DNA of 24,196 nt. Source: an uncultured bacterium. Its GTDB lineage: Bacteria; Actinomycetota; Actinomycetes; S36-B12. Shown piece after piece: positions 7,077-13,861 of this stretch. Both the position numbers and the translations under genes were made by a program. Each line of letters begins with the position of its first letter. Position 1 is the stretch's first letter. The notes beneath the pieces are model-generated. The model saw nothing but the letters and a program-made list of their open reading frames with translations, was not told where the DNA came from and ran no database searches. The stretch is taken from the NCBI GenBank assembly GCA_903908025.1, contig CAIVQM010000265.1:1-24196 (forward strand). The letters are read 5' to 3'.

Positions 7077-7082
7077 TAGCCT
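7077..7082 (+). promoter_or_regulatory. Possible -10 box for a leaderless lysS transcript
   Basis: TAGCCT fits TANNNT and ends 11 bases before ATG 7094. Transcription would begin within a few bases of the start codon, and lysS lacks a clear ribosome-binding site. No convincing -35 box is visible. Confidence 0.3.
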
Positions 7083-7093
7083 TGGTTGTTGTG

Positions 7094-8620
7094 ATGAGCG
7101 AAGCGACCGGCAGCCACGAGGCACCGCCCGATCCCGAGGACGATCTGCCCGAGCAGATGCGGATCCGCCGGGAGAAGCGCGACCAGCTCGCGGCCCAGGG
7201 CATGGAGCCCTATGCCATCGGCCTGCCCATCACGACGAGCATCGCTGCGGTTCGCGCGGCGCATCCCGATCTGCCCATCGACACCGCCACGGGCGAGCGA
7301 GTGGGTATTGCCGGTCGTGTGATCTTCTCGCGCAACACCGGCAAGCTCTGCTTCGCGACCCTGCGGGCCGGCGACGGTACGGAGATCCAGGCGATGCTCT
7401 CCCTCGCCAACGTCGGTGAGGAGCAGCTCGCGGCCTGGAAGGACCTCGTCGACATCGGCGACCACGTTTTCATCGCCGGTGAGGTCATCACCTCCAAGCG
7501 CGGCGAGCTCTCGGTGCTGGCTGACGAGTGGCGCATGGCCGCCAAGGCCCTTCGCCCGCTGCCCGTCGCGCACAAGCCGCTCAGCGAGGAGACGCGGGTG
7601 CGCATGCGCTACGTCGACCTCGTGGTGCGCCCCGAGGCGCAGCAGATGGCACGCACCCGCGTGGCCGTTGTGGCCTCGATCCGGCAGAGCCTGTCGAGCC
7701 GCGGCTACCTCGAGATCGAGACGCCGATGCTGCAGACCCTGCATGGCGGCGCGACGGCGCGTCCGTTTGTCACGCACTCAAATGCCTTCGACATCGACGT
7801 TTTCCTGCGCATCGCTCCCGAGCTGTTCCTCAAGCGCGCTGTCGCTGGTGGGCTCGAGCGGGTGTTCGAGGTCAACCGCAATTTCCGCAACGAGGGCGCC
7901 GACCGCACGCACTCGCCGGAGTTCACGATGCTCGAGTTCTACCAGGCGTATGCCGACTACCAGGAGGTCGCGACCCTCACGCGCGAGCTCATCCAGGAGG
8001 CGGCGCTCGCAGCGTGCGGCACGCTGAGCATCACGCACCCCGACGGCACCGAACTCGACCTGTCAGGTGTGTGGCCGCAGGTCGGTCTCTACGAGTCGCT
8101 GTCCGAGGCGATCGGCGAGACGATCACCCCCGCAACCGAGCGCAGCCGACTGCTGGAACTGTGCGAGCGCGACGGCGTCGACGTGGCCCCCACGGCAGTG
8201 AACGGCAAGCTCGTCGAGGAGCTCTTCGAGCACCACGTGATCGCCGGCTTCACCGGTCCGACCTTCGTCATGGACTACCCCGTCGACACGTCGCCGCTCG
8301 TGCGCGGCCATCGGACCAAGCCCGGTGTCGTCGAGAAGTGGGACCTCTACGTCAACGGAGCGGAGACGGGCACGGGCTACTCCGAGCTCATCGACCCCGT
8401 CATCCAGCGTGAGCGGCTGATCGAGCAGGCGGGCCTCGCCGATCGGGGCGACGTCGAGGCGATGCACCTCGACGAGGACTTCCTGCGGGCGATGGAGCAC
8501 GGCATGCCGCCGATGGGCGGTGTCGGGGTCGGCATCGATCGCGTGCTGATGCTCCTGACGGGTCAGGGCATTCGCGAGACAATCCTGTTCCCGCTCGTGA
8601 AGCCGGAGCAGCGGCAGTGA
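7094..8620 (+). CDS. lysS: Lysyl-tRNA synthetase, class II
   Basis: This 508-residue cytoplasmic enzyme charges tRNA-Lys with lysine using ATP. The N-terminal OB-fold anticodon-binding domain covers about residues 50-160 (GRVIFSRNTGKLCFATLRAGDG). The class II catalytic core follows, with motif 1 near SRGYLEIETPML, motif 2 as FRNEGADRTHSPEFT (F264-T278) and motif 3 as GVGIDRVLM (around G480-R483). The length is normal for bacterial LysS. ATG 7094 is preferred over upstream in-frame TTG/GTG codons because it gives a typical N-terminus (MSEATGSHE) and lies just after a possible -10 box. Its stop overlaps the argA start (GTGA), so the two are translationally coupled. Confidence 0.97.
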   Translation: MSEATGSHEAPPDPEDDLPEQMRIRREKRDQLAAQGMEPYAIGLPITTSIAAVRAAHPDLPIDTATGERVGIAGRVIFSRNTGKLCFATLRAGDGTEIQAMLSLANVGEEQLAAWKDLVDIGDHVFIAGEVITSKRGELSVLADEWRMAAKALRPLPVAHKPLSEETRVRMRYVDLVVRPEAQQMARTRVAVVASIRQSLSSRGYLEIETPMLQTLHGGATARPFVTHSNAFDIDVFLRIAPELFLKRAVAGGLERVFEVNRNFRNEGADRTHSPEFTMLEFYQAYADYQEVATLTRELIQEAALAACGTLSITHPDGTELDLSGVWPQVGLYESLSEAIGETITPATERSRLLELCERDGVDVAPTAVNGKLVEELFEHHVIAGFTGPTFVMDYPVDTSPLVRGHRTKPGVVEKWDLYVNGAETGTGYSELIDPVIQRERLIEQAGLADRGDVEAMHLDEDFLRAMEHGMPPMGGVGVGIDRVLMLLTGQGIRETILFPLVKPEQRQ

Positions 8621-9129
8621 GCGGGGCCGTTGACCGCGTGATCATCCGGCCGGCACGCACGGCCGACGTGCGGGCGATCCGCGACTTGGTCGATATCTAC
8701 TCACCCGACGGCAGGTTGCTGTCGAAGGCCACGGTCACCCTGTTCGAGGCGGTGCCGGAGTTCCTCGTCGCCGAGCTCGACGGTCAGGTGATCGGTTGCG
8801 GCGCGCTGCATGTGATGTGGGAGGACCTCGCCGAGGTCCGCACGGTCGCGGTCGATCAGGAGCATGTTGGCCAGGGCTTCGGCTCCGTGCTGCTCGTTGC
8901 GCTGATGAACCGCGCGCGCGAGGTCGGCGTGAAGCGGGTTTTCTGCCTGACATTTCGGGTCGAGTTCTTCGGCCGGCACGGATTCGTCGAGATCGACGAC
9001 ACCCCGATCGACCACGACGTCTACGAAGCCCTGCTGCAGTCCTATGACGAAGGTGTCGCGGAGTTCCTCGGCCTCGAGCGGGTGAAGCCCAACACCCTGG
9101 GCAACCATCGGATGCTGGCCGTCCTGTGA
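8617..9129 (+). CDS. argA: Amino-acid N-acetyltransferase (N-acetylglutamate synthase, short GNAT type)
   Basis: This 170-residue single-domain GNAT enzyme is expected to acetylate glutamate with acetyl-CoA, the first step of arginine synthesis. The acetyl-CoA site is seen as VRTVAVDQEHVGQGFG (about residues 74-90). The segments LVDIYSPDGRLL, GCGALHVMWEDLAEVRTVAV, FFGRHGF, VAEFLGLERVKPNTLGN and the final RMLAVL match what I recall of the stand-alone mycobacterial ArgA (Rv2747 type), which lacks the kinase-like domain of E. coli ArgA. The GTG start at 8617 overlaps the lysS stop, and its own stop overlaps the amidase start. Assignment to glutamate over another amino acid rests on this remembered family similarity. 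Confidence 0.85.
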   Translation: MSGAVDRVIIRPARTADVRAIRDLVDIYSPDGRLLSKATVTLFEAVPEFLVAELDGQVIGCGALHVMWEDLAEVRTVAVDQEHVGQGFGSVLLVALMNRAREVGVKRVFCLTFRVEFFGRHGFVEIDDTPIDHDVYEALLQSYDEGVAEFLGLERVKPNTLGNHRMLAVL

Positions 9130-9887
9130 GACGAGCGATCGCACTCGTCGCTGCGACGGGTGTTGCCCTGCTGGCATTCGCCGGCCCGGCCGCTGCACAT
9201 ACGCCCGCCGCCAATGACAAGCCCCTTGCCGGGAAGCTGATCCTCGTCGACCCCGGCCATCAGCTCGGCAACTCCAATCCGCGCTTCGCCAAGCAGATGG
9301 CGCAGACGTTCTTCAATGGTGCGATCACCAAGGGCTGCAACACCACTGGCACGGCGACGAACGCCGGCTATCCCGAGTCGACCTTCACGTGGAAAGTCGG
9401 CACGCGACTCAAGGCGCTGCTGGAGAAGGCCGGTGCGGAGGTCCAGATGACGCGCGCGGACAACTCCCGCGACAGCTGGGGTCCATGCGTGTGGGATCGC
9501 GCCAAGATGGCCAACCGGATCGGCGCCGACGCGATGGTGAGCATTCACGCCGACGGCGCGTCCTCGGGCAGCAAGGGCTTCTTCGCGATCACGCCTTCGC
9601 TCATCAAGGGCTGGACCGACGATGTCGTGAAGAAGGACCGGCGGCTGGCGAAGTCGATGATCGCGGGCATGAAGGCTGCAGGAGCGCCGCCGTCGAACTA
9701 CATAGGCGGCCAGCTGATGGTCTCCCGCGACACCACGTCGCTCAATGTCAGCAATGTGCCGACGGTGACGATCGAGGTCGGCAACATGCGCAATGCCGAG
9801 GAGGCGCGACGGATGAGCTCGTCCGCTGGACAGAAGCAGTACGCCGAATGGCTCTACGCCGGCATCGAGCGGTACTTCAGTCGCTGA
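9126..9887 (+). CDS. Secreted N-acetylmuramoyl-L-alanine amidase (Amidase_3)
   Basis: This 253-residue exported zinc amidase should cut the bond between N-acetylmuramic acid and the first L-alanine of peptidoglycan stem peptides. A signal peptide covers residues 1-24 (AAA before HTP). Zinc ligands of the Amidase_3 fold are visible as H45 in VDPGHQ, E84 in YPEST and H141 in SIHADG; E217 in TIEVGNMRN is the catalytic glutamate. There are no SH3, LysM or other wall-binding domains, so it is a minimal catalytic form. The GTG start at 9126 overlaps the argA stop by four bases. Its 3' end overlaps the convergent marR gene by 11 bases. It may act in cell separation or wall turnover. Confidence 0.93.
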   Translation: MRRAIALVAATGVALLAFAGPAAAHTPAANDKPLAGKLILVDPGHQLGNSNPRFAKQMAQTFFNGAITKGCNTTGTATNAGYPESTFTWKVGTRLKALLEKAGAEVQMTRADNSRDSWGPCVWDRAKMANRIGADAMVSIHADGASSGSKGFFAITPSLIKGWTDDVVKKDRRLAKSMIAGMKAAGAPPSNYIGGQLMVSRDTTSLNVSNVPTVTIEVGNMRNAEEARRMSSSAGQKQYAEWLYAGIERYFSR

Positions 9888-10383
9888 AGCCGCGCACCAG
9901 GGTGCGCAGCAGCGCCGCCAGTTCGCGCTGGCTCTCGGGTGACAGTTCGGAGAGCACCTCATGCTCACGGGCCACCAGGTCGAACAACGCACTGTCGACG
10001 GCACTGCGGCCGGTGTCGGTGAGCACCACGCTGACTCCGCGGCGGTCGGACGGATCGGGCTCGCGACGCACGAGGCCGCGCTCCTCGAGTCGGTCGATGC
10101 GGTTGGTCATGGTGCCGCTGGTCACCAGGGTCTCGGTGCCGAGCTGGCCGGGGGAGAGCGCATACGGTGCCCCGGCCCGGCGCAGGGCCGCCAGCACGTC
10201 GAACTCCCAGGTGTCCAGGTCGTGGGCGGCGAATGCCTCACGGCGGGCCAGGTCGAGGTGGCGGGCGAGCCGGCTCACCCGGGACAGCACCTGCAGGGGG
10301 GTCACGTCGAGGTCGGGTCGCTCACGCTGCCAGGCCGCGGTGATCCGGTCGACATCGTCGATCGGGTTCAGGTCGGCGGGCAT
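9877..10383 (-). CDS. MarR-family transcriptional regulator
   Basis: This is a 168-residue winged-helix regulator. The helix-turn-helix and wing span about residues 55-125 (WEFDVLAALRRAGAPYALSPGQL, then TSGTMTNRIDRLEERGLVRREPDPSDRRGVSVVLT), flanked by dimerisation helices. MarR proteins usually repress their own and neighbouring genes and release DNA on binding phenolic ligands or on oxidation. No cysteine sensor is present. The ATG at 10383 lies six bases after a good -10 box, so the mRNA is probably leaderless. An inverted repeat overlaps the -35 region, which suggests autorepression. The gene overlaps the amidase gene end by 11 bases in convergent orientation. Confidence 0.92.
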   Translation of the reverse strand: MPADLNPIDDVDRITAAWQRERPDLDVTPLQVLSRVSRLARHLDLARREAFAAHDLDTWEFDVLAALRRAGAPYALSPGQLGTETLVTSGTMTNRIDRLEERGLVRREPDPSDRRGVSVVLTDTGRSAVDSALFDLVAREHEVLSELSPESQRELAALLRTLVRGFSD

Positions 10384-10389
10384 GTGCCC

Positions 10390-10419
10390 ATGCTACGTCA
10401 AGAATCTTGATGTCAAGAT
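10390..10419 (-). promoter_or_regulatory. Promoter and MarR operator of the marR gene
   Basis: On the minus strand TTGACA (plus 10411-10416) and TAGCAT (plus 10390-10395) form -35 and -10 boxes, 15 bases apart. The -35 lies inside ATCTTGA-CA-TCAAGAT (10404-10419), a perfect 7-bp inverted repeat. A further TCAAGA half-site at 10398-10403 abuts it. The size and symmetry fit a MarR dimer, so autoregulation is likely. Confidence 0.6.
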
Positions 10420-10426
10420 ACTTTCG

Positions 10427-10441
10427 CCGGGGGAATCCCGG
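10427..10441 (-). terminator. Small hairpin after the ATPase gene
   Basis: CCGGG-GGAAT-CCCGG gives a 5-bp GC stem, 19 bases beyond the ATPase stop in its direction of transcription. It could be a weak terminator. Confidence 0.3.
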
Positions 10442-10459
10442 TGGTGCTCGGGGGCAGGA

Positions 10460-11956
10460 TCAGCTGTAGAGGTCGGCGAGGCCGGTGAGGCGCACCATCG
10501 GGTCCGTTGCCTGCGCGGCGCGGAGTTCGTCGTCGAACCCGCCGCGACCGAACACGACCAGAACGGCCTCAGCTACGTCGACCCCTCGAGCGGCGAGGAC
10601 TCCCTGAATGCGCCGGAGGCGTTCGAGGTCGCGAATCGTCCGCGGCCGCTCTCCGGACTTGGCCTCCCCGAGGACGACCACTCGTGCGCCCGCCTGACCC
10701 GCACGATCACCGCGGTGCAGTGCCACCACATCGAGTTCATGCTGCGATCGGCTGGCGGCGTCGTTCACGACCGCCGAGCCGACCACGCCAACCGCCTGCT
10801 GCCAGGCATCGGGCGTGCTGCCCGTCCAGTCGCGACACAGCTTCTCGAAATGCGGACCGAGGACTCTCGAGCGGAAGTCCGGCTGTGCAGCTTCCCACGC
10901 CGTATCGACATCCCGCTGCTCCAGGAGGACGTCGAACGGTTGGATCACCACTTCGCTGAACCGCACGATGGGGTCAGCGATTGTGTAGACCGCACGCTTC
11001 TGTGTCAGGGCGTCCTGCGAGCGATCAATGAATCCCGCCGTGATGAGAACGTCGAGTGGATGCCGCAGTCGATTGCTGTCGCGGGCCACCACGGCGCCGA
11101 TCTGCGAACGCGTATGAGCACCGCTGGCCACTGCGGCCAAGATTGAGTTGTACAGCTGCTTGTCGGTGATGCGCGGATCCTCGCGCAGCAGGTAGTCCTT
11201 CTCATTGAACAGCGCATGCGCCGGGTTGAGAGCCGATCGGGCCAGCCACGTGCTGAATCCGCGCATCGTCACGGGCGGCTCCTGCTCGATCAGCGAGCGG
11301 TACCCCGCCGTGCCCCCCAGGACGGCATCGACGTGGAACGCAACAGTTGGATCGATGATCCCCCAGTACCGGGCTGCCTCACGGAAGCCGAACGGGCGGA
11401 TCATCATGCTGAGTTGTGCGCGACCGTGGAGGGGCTTGGCGCCGGACAGCAGTTCGGTCATCACCGACAGCGCGGAGCCGCACACGATCACGCATCGAGG
11501 TGGAAGGCGCCGCGAGGCCGCCTCGTCGATGATCTCCTGCAGCACGCTGGGGATCTCCGGGGAGTTCGCGAGCAGGTAGGGCAGCTCGTCGAGGATGAGG
11601 ACTGCGGGCCCGCCTGTCACCGACGTCGCGTCGTCTCCGCGGGCCGGGTAGCCGAGCGCGGTGCGCAGGGCGATGTCCCAGTCGTCGAAGTGCAGTGAGC
11701 CGGCGGGCAGGTGCATGGTGCGGGCGACATCGGCCGCGAATCGAGCAAGCGACTGGTTGCGCTCGAGCTCCTGAGCCTGGTGGTACAGGCCGCCGGCAGC
11801 CGAGGTGAGGGCCCTCAGCAGGAAGGTCTTGCCCTGCCGGCGTCGGCCGGACACGATCCCCAGATGCACTCCCGGCCGGGAGTCGGTAGCGAGTTCTGAC
11901 AGGTCCGACCACTCCTGCTCGCGATCGAACAGGTGCTCGGGGCGTGGGAGAAGCAC
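10460..11956 (-). CDS. AAA ATPase with DUF234-like PD-(D/E)xK nuclease domain
   Basis: This is a 498-residue protein of the archaeal-type ATPase group. The N-terminal P-loop domain has Walker A GRRRQGKT (37-44) and Walker B VLILDE (D123, E124). A sensor-like region with VIVCGSALSVM follows. A winged-helix segment (about residues 265-335, DKQLYNSILAAVASGAHTRSQIG) precedes the C-terminal DUF234-like domain. Within that domain ELDVVAL (D409) and LGEAKSG (E431, K433) form a D-x21-ExK motif typical of restriction-endonuclease folds. The GTG start at 11956 has GGAGG upstream (plus 11961-11965). These proteins occur patchily and have no firm role; DNA processing or defence is often suspected. A 41-bp palindrome just upstream may be its operator. 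Confidence 0.88.
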   Translation of the reverse strand: MLLPRPEHLFDREQEWSDLSELATDSRPGVHLGIVSGRRRQGKTFLLRALTSAAGGLYHQAQELERNQSLARFAADVARTMHLPAGSLHFDDWDIALRTALGYPARGDDATSVTGGPAVLILDELPYLLANSPEIPSVLQEIIDEAASRRLPPRCVIVCGSALSVMTELLSGAKPLHGRAQLSMMIRPFGFREAARYWGIIDPTVAFHVDAVLGGTAGYRSLIEQEPPVTMRGFSTWLARSALNPAHALFNEKDYLLREDPRITDKQLYNSILAAVASGAHTRSQIGAVVARDSNRLRHPLDVLITAGFIDRSQDALTQKRAVYTIADPIVRFSEVVIQPFDVLLEQRDVDTAWEAAQPDFRSRVLGPHFEKLCRDWTGSTPDAWQQAVGVVGSAVVNDAASRSQHELDVVALHRGDRAGQAGARVVVLGEAKSGERPRTIRDLERLRRIQGVLAARGVDVAEAVLVVFGRGGFDDELRAAQATDPMVRLTGLADLYS

Positions 11957-11969
11957 GGCACCTCCGGAA

Positions 11970-12010
11970 GTAATGGTAACTGGAGTTATGATAACTCAAG
12001 TTACCATTAC
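11970..12010. promoter_or_regulatory. 41-bp near-perfect palindrome upstream of the ATPase gene
   Basis: The arms 11970-11989 and 11991-12010 are complementary at 19 of 20 positions around a single central base. Outer arms are GTAATGGTAACT and AGTTACCATTAC; inner arms are GAGTTAT and ATAACTC. It is AT-rich in a GC-rich window, begins five bases beyond the ATPase ribosome site and ends nine bases after the tetR stop. It may be an operator with nested half-sites, a cruciform or mRNA hairpin, or the tetR terminator. Confidence 0.75.
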
Positions 12011-12018
12011 CTACAAGA

Positions 12019-12783
12019 TCAGCCCTTGCGGCTCACGACGGCGGGTGGCTTGGCCTCAAGGTTGTGGAGCCCGTTCCAGGCGAGGTTGACCAGGTGGGCC
12101 ACGACCTCCTCCTTCTTCGGCTTGCGCACGTCGAGCCACCACTGGCCGGTCTGGGCGACCATCCCGATGAGCATCTGCGAGTACAGCGGCGCCCACTTCG
12201 GGTTCAGCTTGTGCGCCCGGAACTGGGTGGCGAGCAGGTCGTCGACCCGGGCCGCGACGTCGACGAGCAGGCCGGCGAACGTGCCGCCGCGAGTCTCCGA
12301 CTGGGCCTCGGGATCGCGGACCGCGGGGGTATCGCGCACGAGGATGCGGAAGCCATCGGGGTAGCGGTCGATGTAGTCGAACAGGGCCATACCTGCCCGC
12401 TCGAGCAGGGTGCGGGCATTTGCGTGCGGGGTGCCAGGCTCATTGGCGTCACCAAGTGCATCGGCGATGGAGGCCAGCAGGTAGGTCATCTCGCGATCGA
12501 CGAGGACAGCGTACAGGCCCTCCTTGCCCCCGAAGTGCTCGTAGACGACGGGCTTGGAGACGCCTGCCTTGGCGGCGATCTCCTCGACGCTGACCGCCTC
12601 GAAGCCCTTCTCCGCGAACAGCTTGCGTCCGACGTTGAGCAGCTGCTCGCGCCGCTGCTGGCCGCTCATGCGCACGCGCTCGACGCGTGCGGTGCGACGC
12701 GGGTCGGTGCGCAGCGTGGCGGTCGGCAGTGGGGTCACGGTGGCGACGGTGTCGTCATCGGCGTCGTCGAACTCAGGATCCAT
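12019..12783 (-). CDS. TetR-family transcriptional regulator
   Basis: This 254-residue regulator has a TetR helix-turn-helix at about residues 44-92 (RREQLLNVGRKLFAEKGFEA, then GVSKPVVYEHFGGKEGLYAVL). An all-helical ligand/dimer domain follows. About 40 acidic or low-complexity residues precede the DNA-binding domain. ATG 12783 is favoured, although GTG 12792 or the internal ATG at residue 39 (RMSGQQ) could serve. It lies 13 bases downstream of the desaturase gene on the same strand, so the two form an operon. The tandem palindromic sites in the desaturase promoter are natural targets, suggesting feedback control of membrane lipid unsaturation. That link is inferred from position. Confidence 0.9.
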   Translation of the reverse strand: MDPEFDDADDDTVATVTPLPTATLRTDPRRTARVERVRMSGQQRREQLLNVGRKLFAEKGFEAVSVEEIAAKAGVSKPVVYEHFGGKEGLYAVLVDREMTYLLASIADALGDANEPGTPHANARTLLERAGMALFDYIDRYPDGFRILVRDTPAVRDPEAQSETRGGTFAGLLVDVAARVDDLLATQFRAHKLNPKWAPLYSQMLIGMVAQTGQWWLDVRKPKKEEVVAHLVNLAWNGLHNLEAKPPAVVSRKG

Positions 12784-12796
12784 GGTGAGCACTCTC

Positions 12797-13786
12797 TCAG
12801 GAGGTCGGTGCGGAGGCATGCAACCCGGGCACGCGTCGGCGCATGGCCGGGTCCTTGAGCTTGGCGGCGATGCGCTCCGGCTTGGGCCAACGGACATCGC
12901 GGGCCCAGCCGAGCTTCTCGAGCCCGCGGATGATCTCCGCACTCAGGTCGATCTGCCCGCGCAGCACGCCATGGCGTGCGCTGGTCTGGTCGACGTGGTG
13001 CAGGTTGTGCCAGGACTCGCCGAATGACGGGATGGCCAGCCATGCGACGTTGCTCGACTTGTCGCGGCTGTTGAACGGGCGCGTGCCGAAAACATGGCAG
13101 ATCGAGTTGATGGACCACGTGACGTGGTGGACGAGCGCGACGCGGATGATGCCGGCCCAGAAGAACGCCGTCAGTGCGCCGATCCACGACCACGTGATGA
13201 GCCCGCCGAGCAGCGCGGGCAGCAGCAGGGTGGTGGTGATGGCGAGGGGGAAGTAGCGCGAGATGCGACGCAGATCCTTGTCGGCCGCAATGTCCGGGGC
13301 GTACTTCGCAATGGAGGTGTTCTGTGGGTCGAAGAACCAGCCGACGTGCGCGTAGTAGAGGCCCTTCGCAATCGCGCGCTTCGTCGTGCCGAAGCGCCAC
13401 GGGGAATGCGGGTCGCCGATCTCGTCGGAGAACTTGTGGTGCTTGCGGTGGTCGGCAACCCACTGGTCCAGCGATCCCTCGAGCGCCAGAGACCCGGCGA
13501 TGGCCAGCGCGATCTTGACCGCGCGGTTGGCCTTGAACGAGCCGTGCGTGAAGAAGCGGTGGTAGCCGACGGTGATGCCCGCGGCCGTGATGGTCCACAT
13601 CACGAACATCAGGATGATGTCGGTCCAACCGAGGAAGCCACCCCAGGCAACCGGGATCGCCAGCAGTACGGCGATCAGGGGGATAACGATGAAGAAGCCA
13701 ATCGTGATGCGCATCCCCATGCTGTTCGGCTGCAGCGGGTCGTTTGCGGGCGACTCGGTGGACAGGGCCTCGGGGGATGCCGTCAT
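12797..13786 (-). CDS. Membrane fatty acid (acyl-CoA) desaturase
   Basis: This 329-residue integral membrane di-iron enzyme inserts a double bond, most likely delta-9, into fatty acyl chains using O2 and electrons from a redox partner. The three histidine boxes are complete: HRFFTH (76-81), HRKHH (113-117) and WHNLHH (259-264). Two groups of membrane helices (about residues 26-70 and 180-225) separate them, as in the stearoyl-CoA desaturase family. ATG 13786 is chosen because AAGGAG lies five bases upstream; an upstream frame extension to 13813 lacks such support. Immediately upstream are two 15-bp direct repeats with inverted symmetry. The gene is followed by tetR at 13 bases. Confidence 0.94.
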   Translation of the reverse strand: MTASPEALSTESPANDPLQPNSMGMRITIGFFIVIPLIAVLLAIPVAWGGFLGWTDIILMFVMWTITAAGITVGYHRFFTHGSFKANRAVKIALAIAGSLALEGSLDQWVADHRKHHKFSDEIGDPHSPWRFGTTKRAIAKGLYYAHVGWFFDPQNTSIAKYAPDIAADKDLRRISRYFPLAITTTLLLPALLGGLITWSWIGALTAFFWAGIIRVALVHHVTWSINSICHVFGTRPFNSRDKSSNVAWLAIPSFGESWHNLHHVDQTSARHGVLRGQIDLSAEIIRGLEKLGWARDVRWPKPERIAAKLKDPAMRRRVPGLHASAPTS

Positions 13787-13821
13787 GGTGCTCCTTCGCT
13801 GCGGGCGGCCCATTCGAGCGT

Positions 13822-13855
13822 ACCTACGCTTCCGTAGGTTACGCTTCCGTAGGTT
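13822..13855 (-). promoter_or_regulatory. Tandem operator in the desaturase promoter
   Basis: ACGCTTCCGTAGGTT occurs twice without a gap (13826-13840 and 13841-13855). The first unit also completes an inverted repeat, ACCTACG-CTTC-CGTAGGT (13822-13839). It lies 36-69 bases upstream of the desaturase ATG. It is probably bound by the TetR protein encoded in the same operon. Confidence 0.6.
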
Positions 13856-13861
13856 CGGAAG

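Noticed and set aside
6318..7079. Plus-strand frame of 253 codons opposite the HAD gene
   Set aside because: It is the antisense of a gene with all HAD motifs and has no recognisable protein features of its own.
9389..11146. Long plus-strand open frame crossing the amidase, marR and ATPase genes
   Set aside because: It lies in other frames of three well-supported genes, has no domain and shows Ser/Arg-rich composition typical of shadow frames in high-GC DNA.
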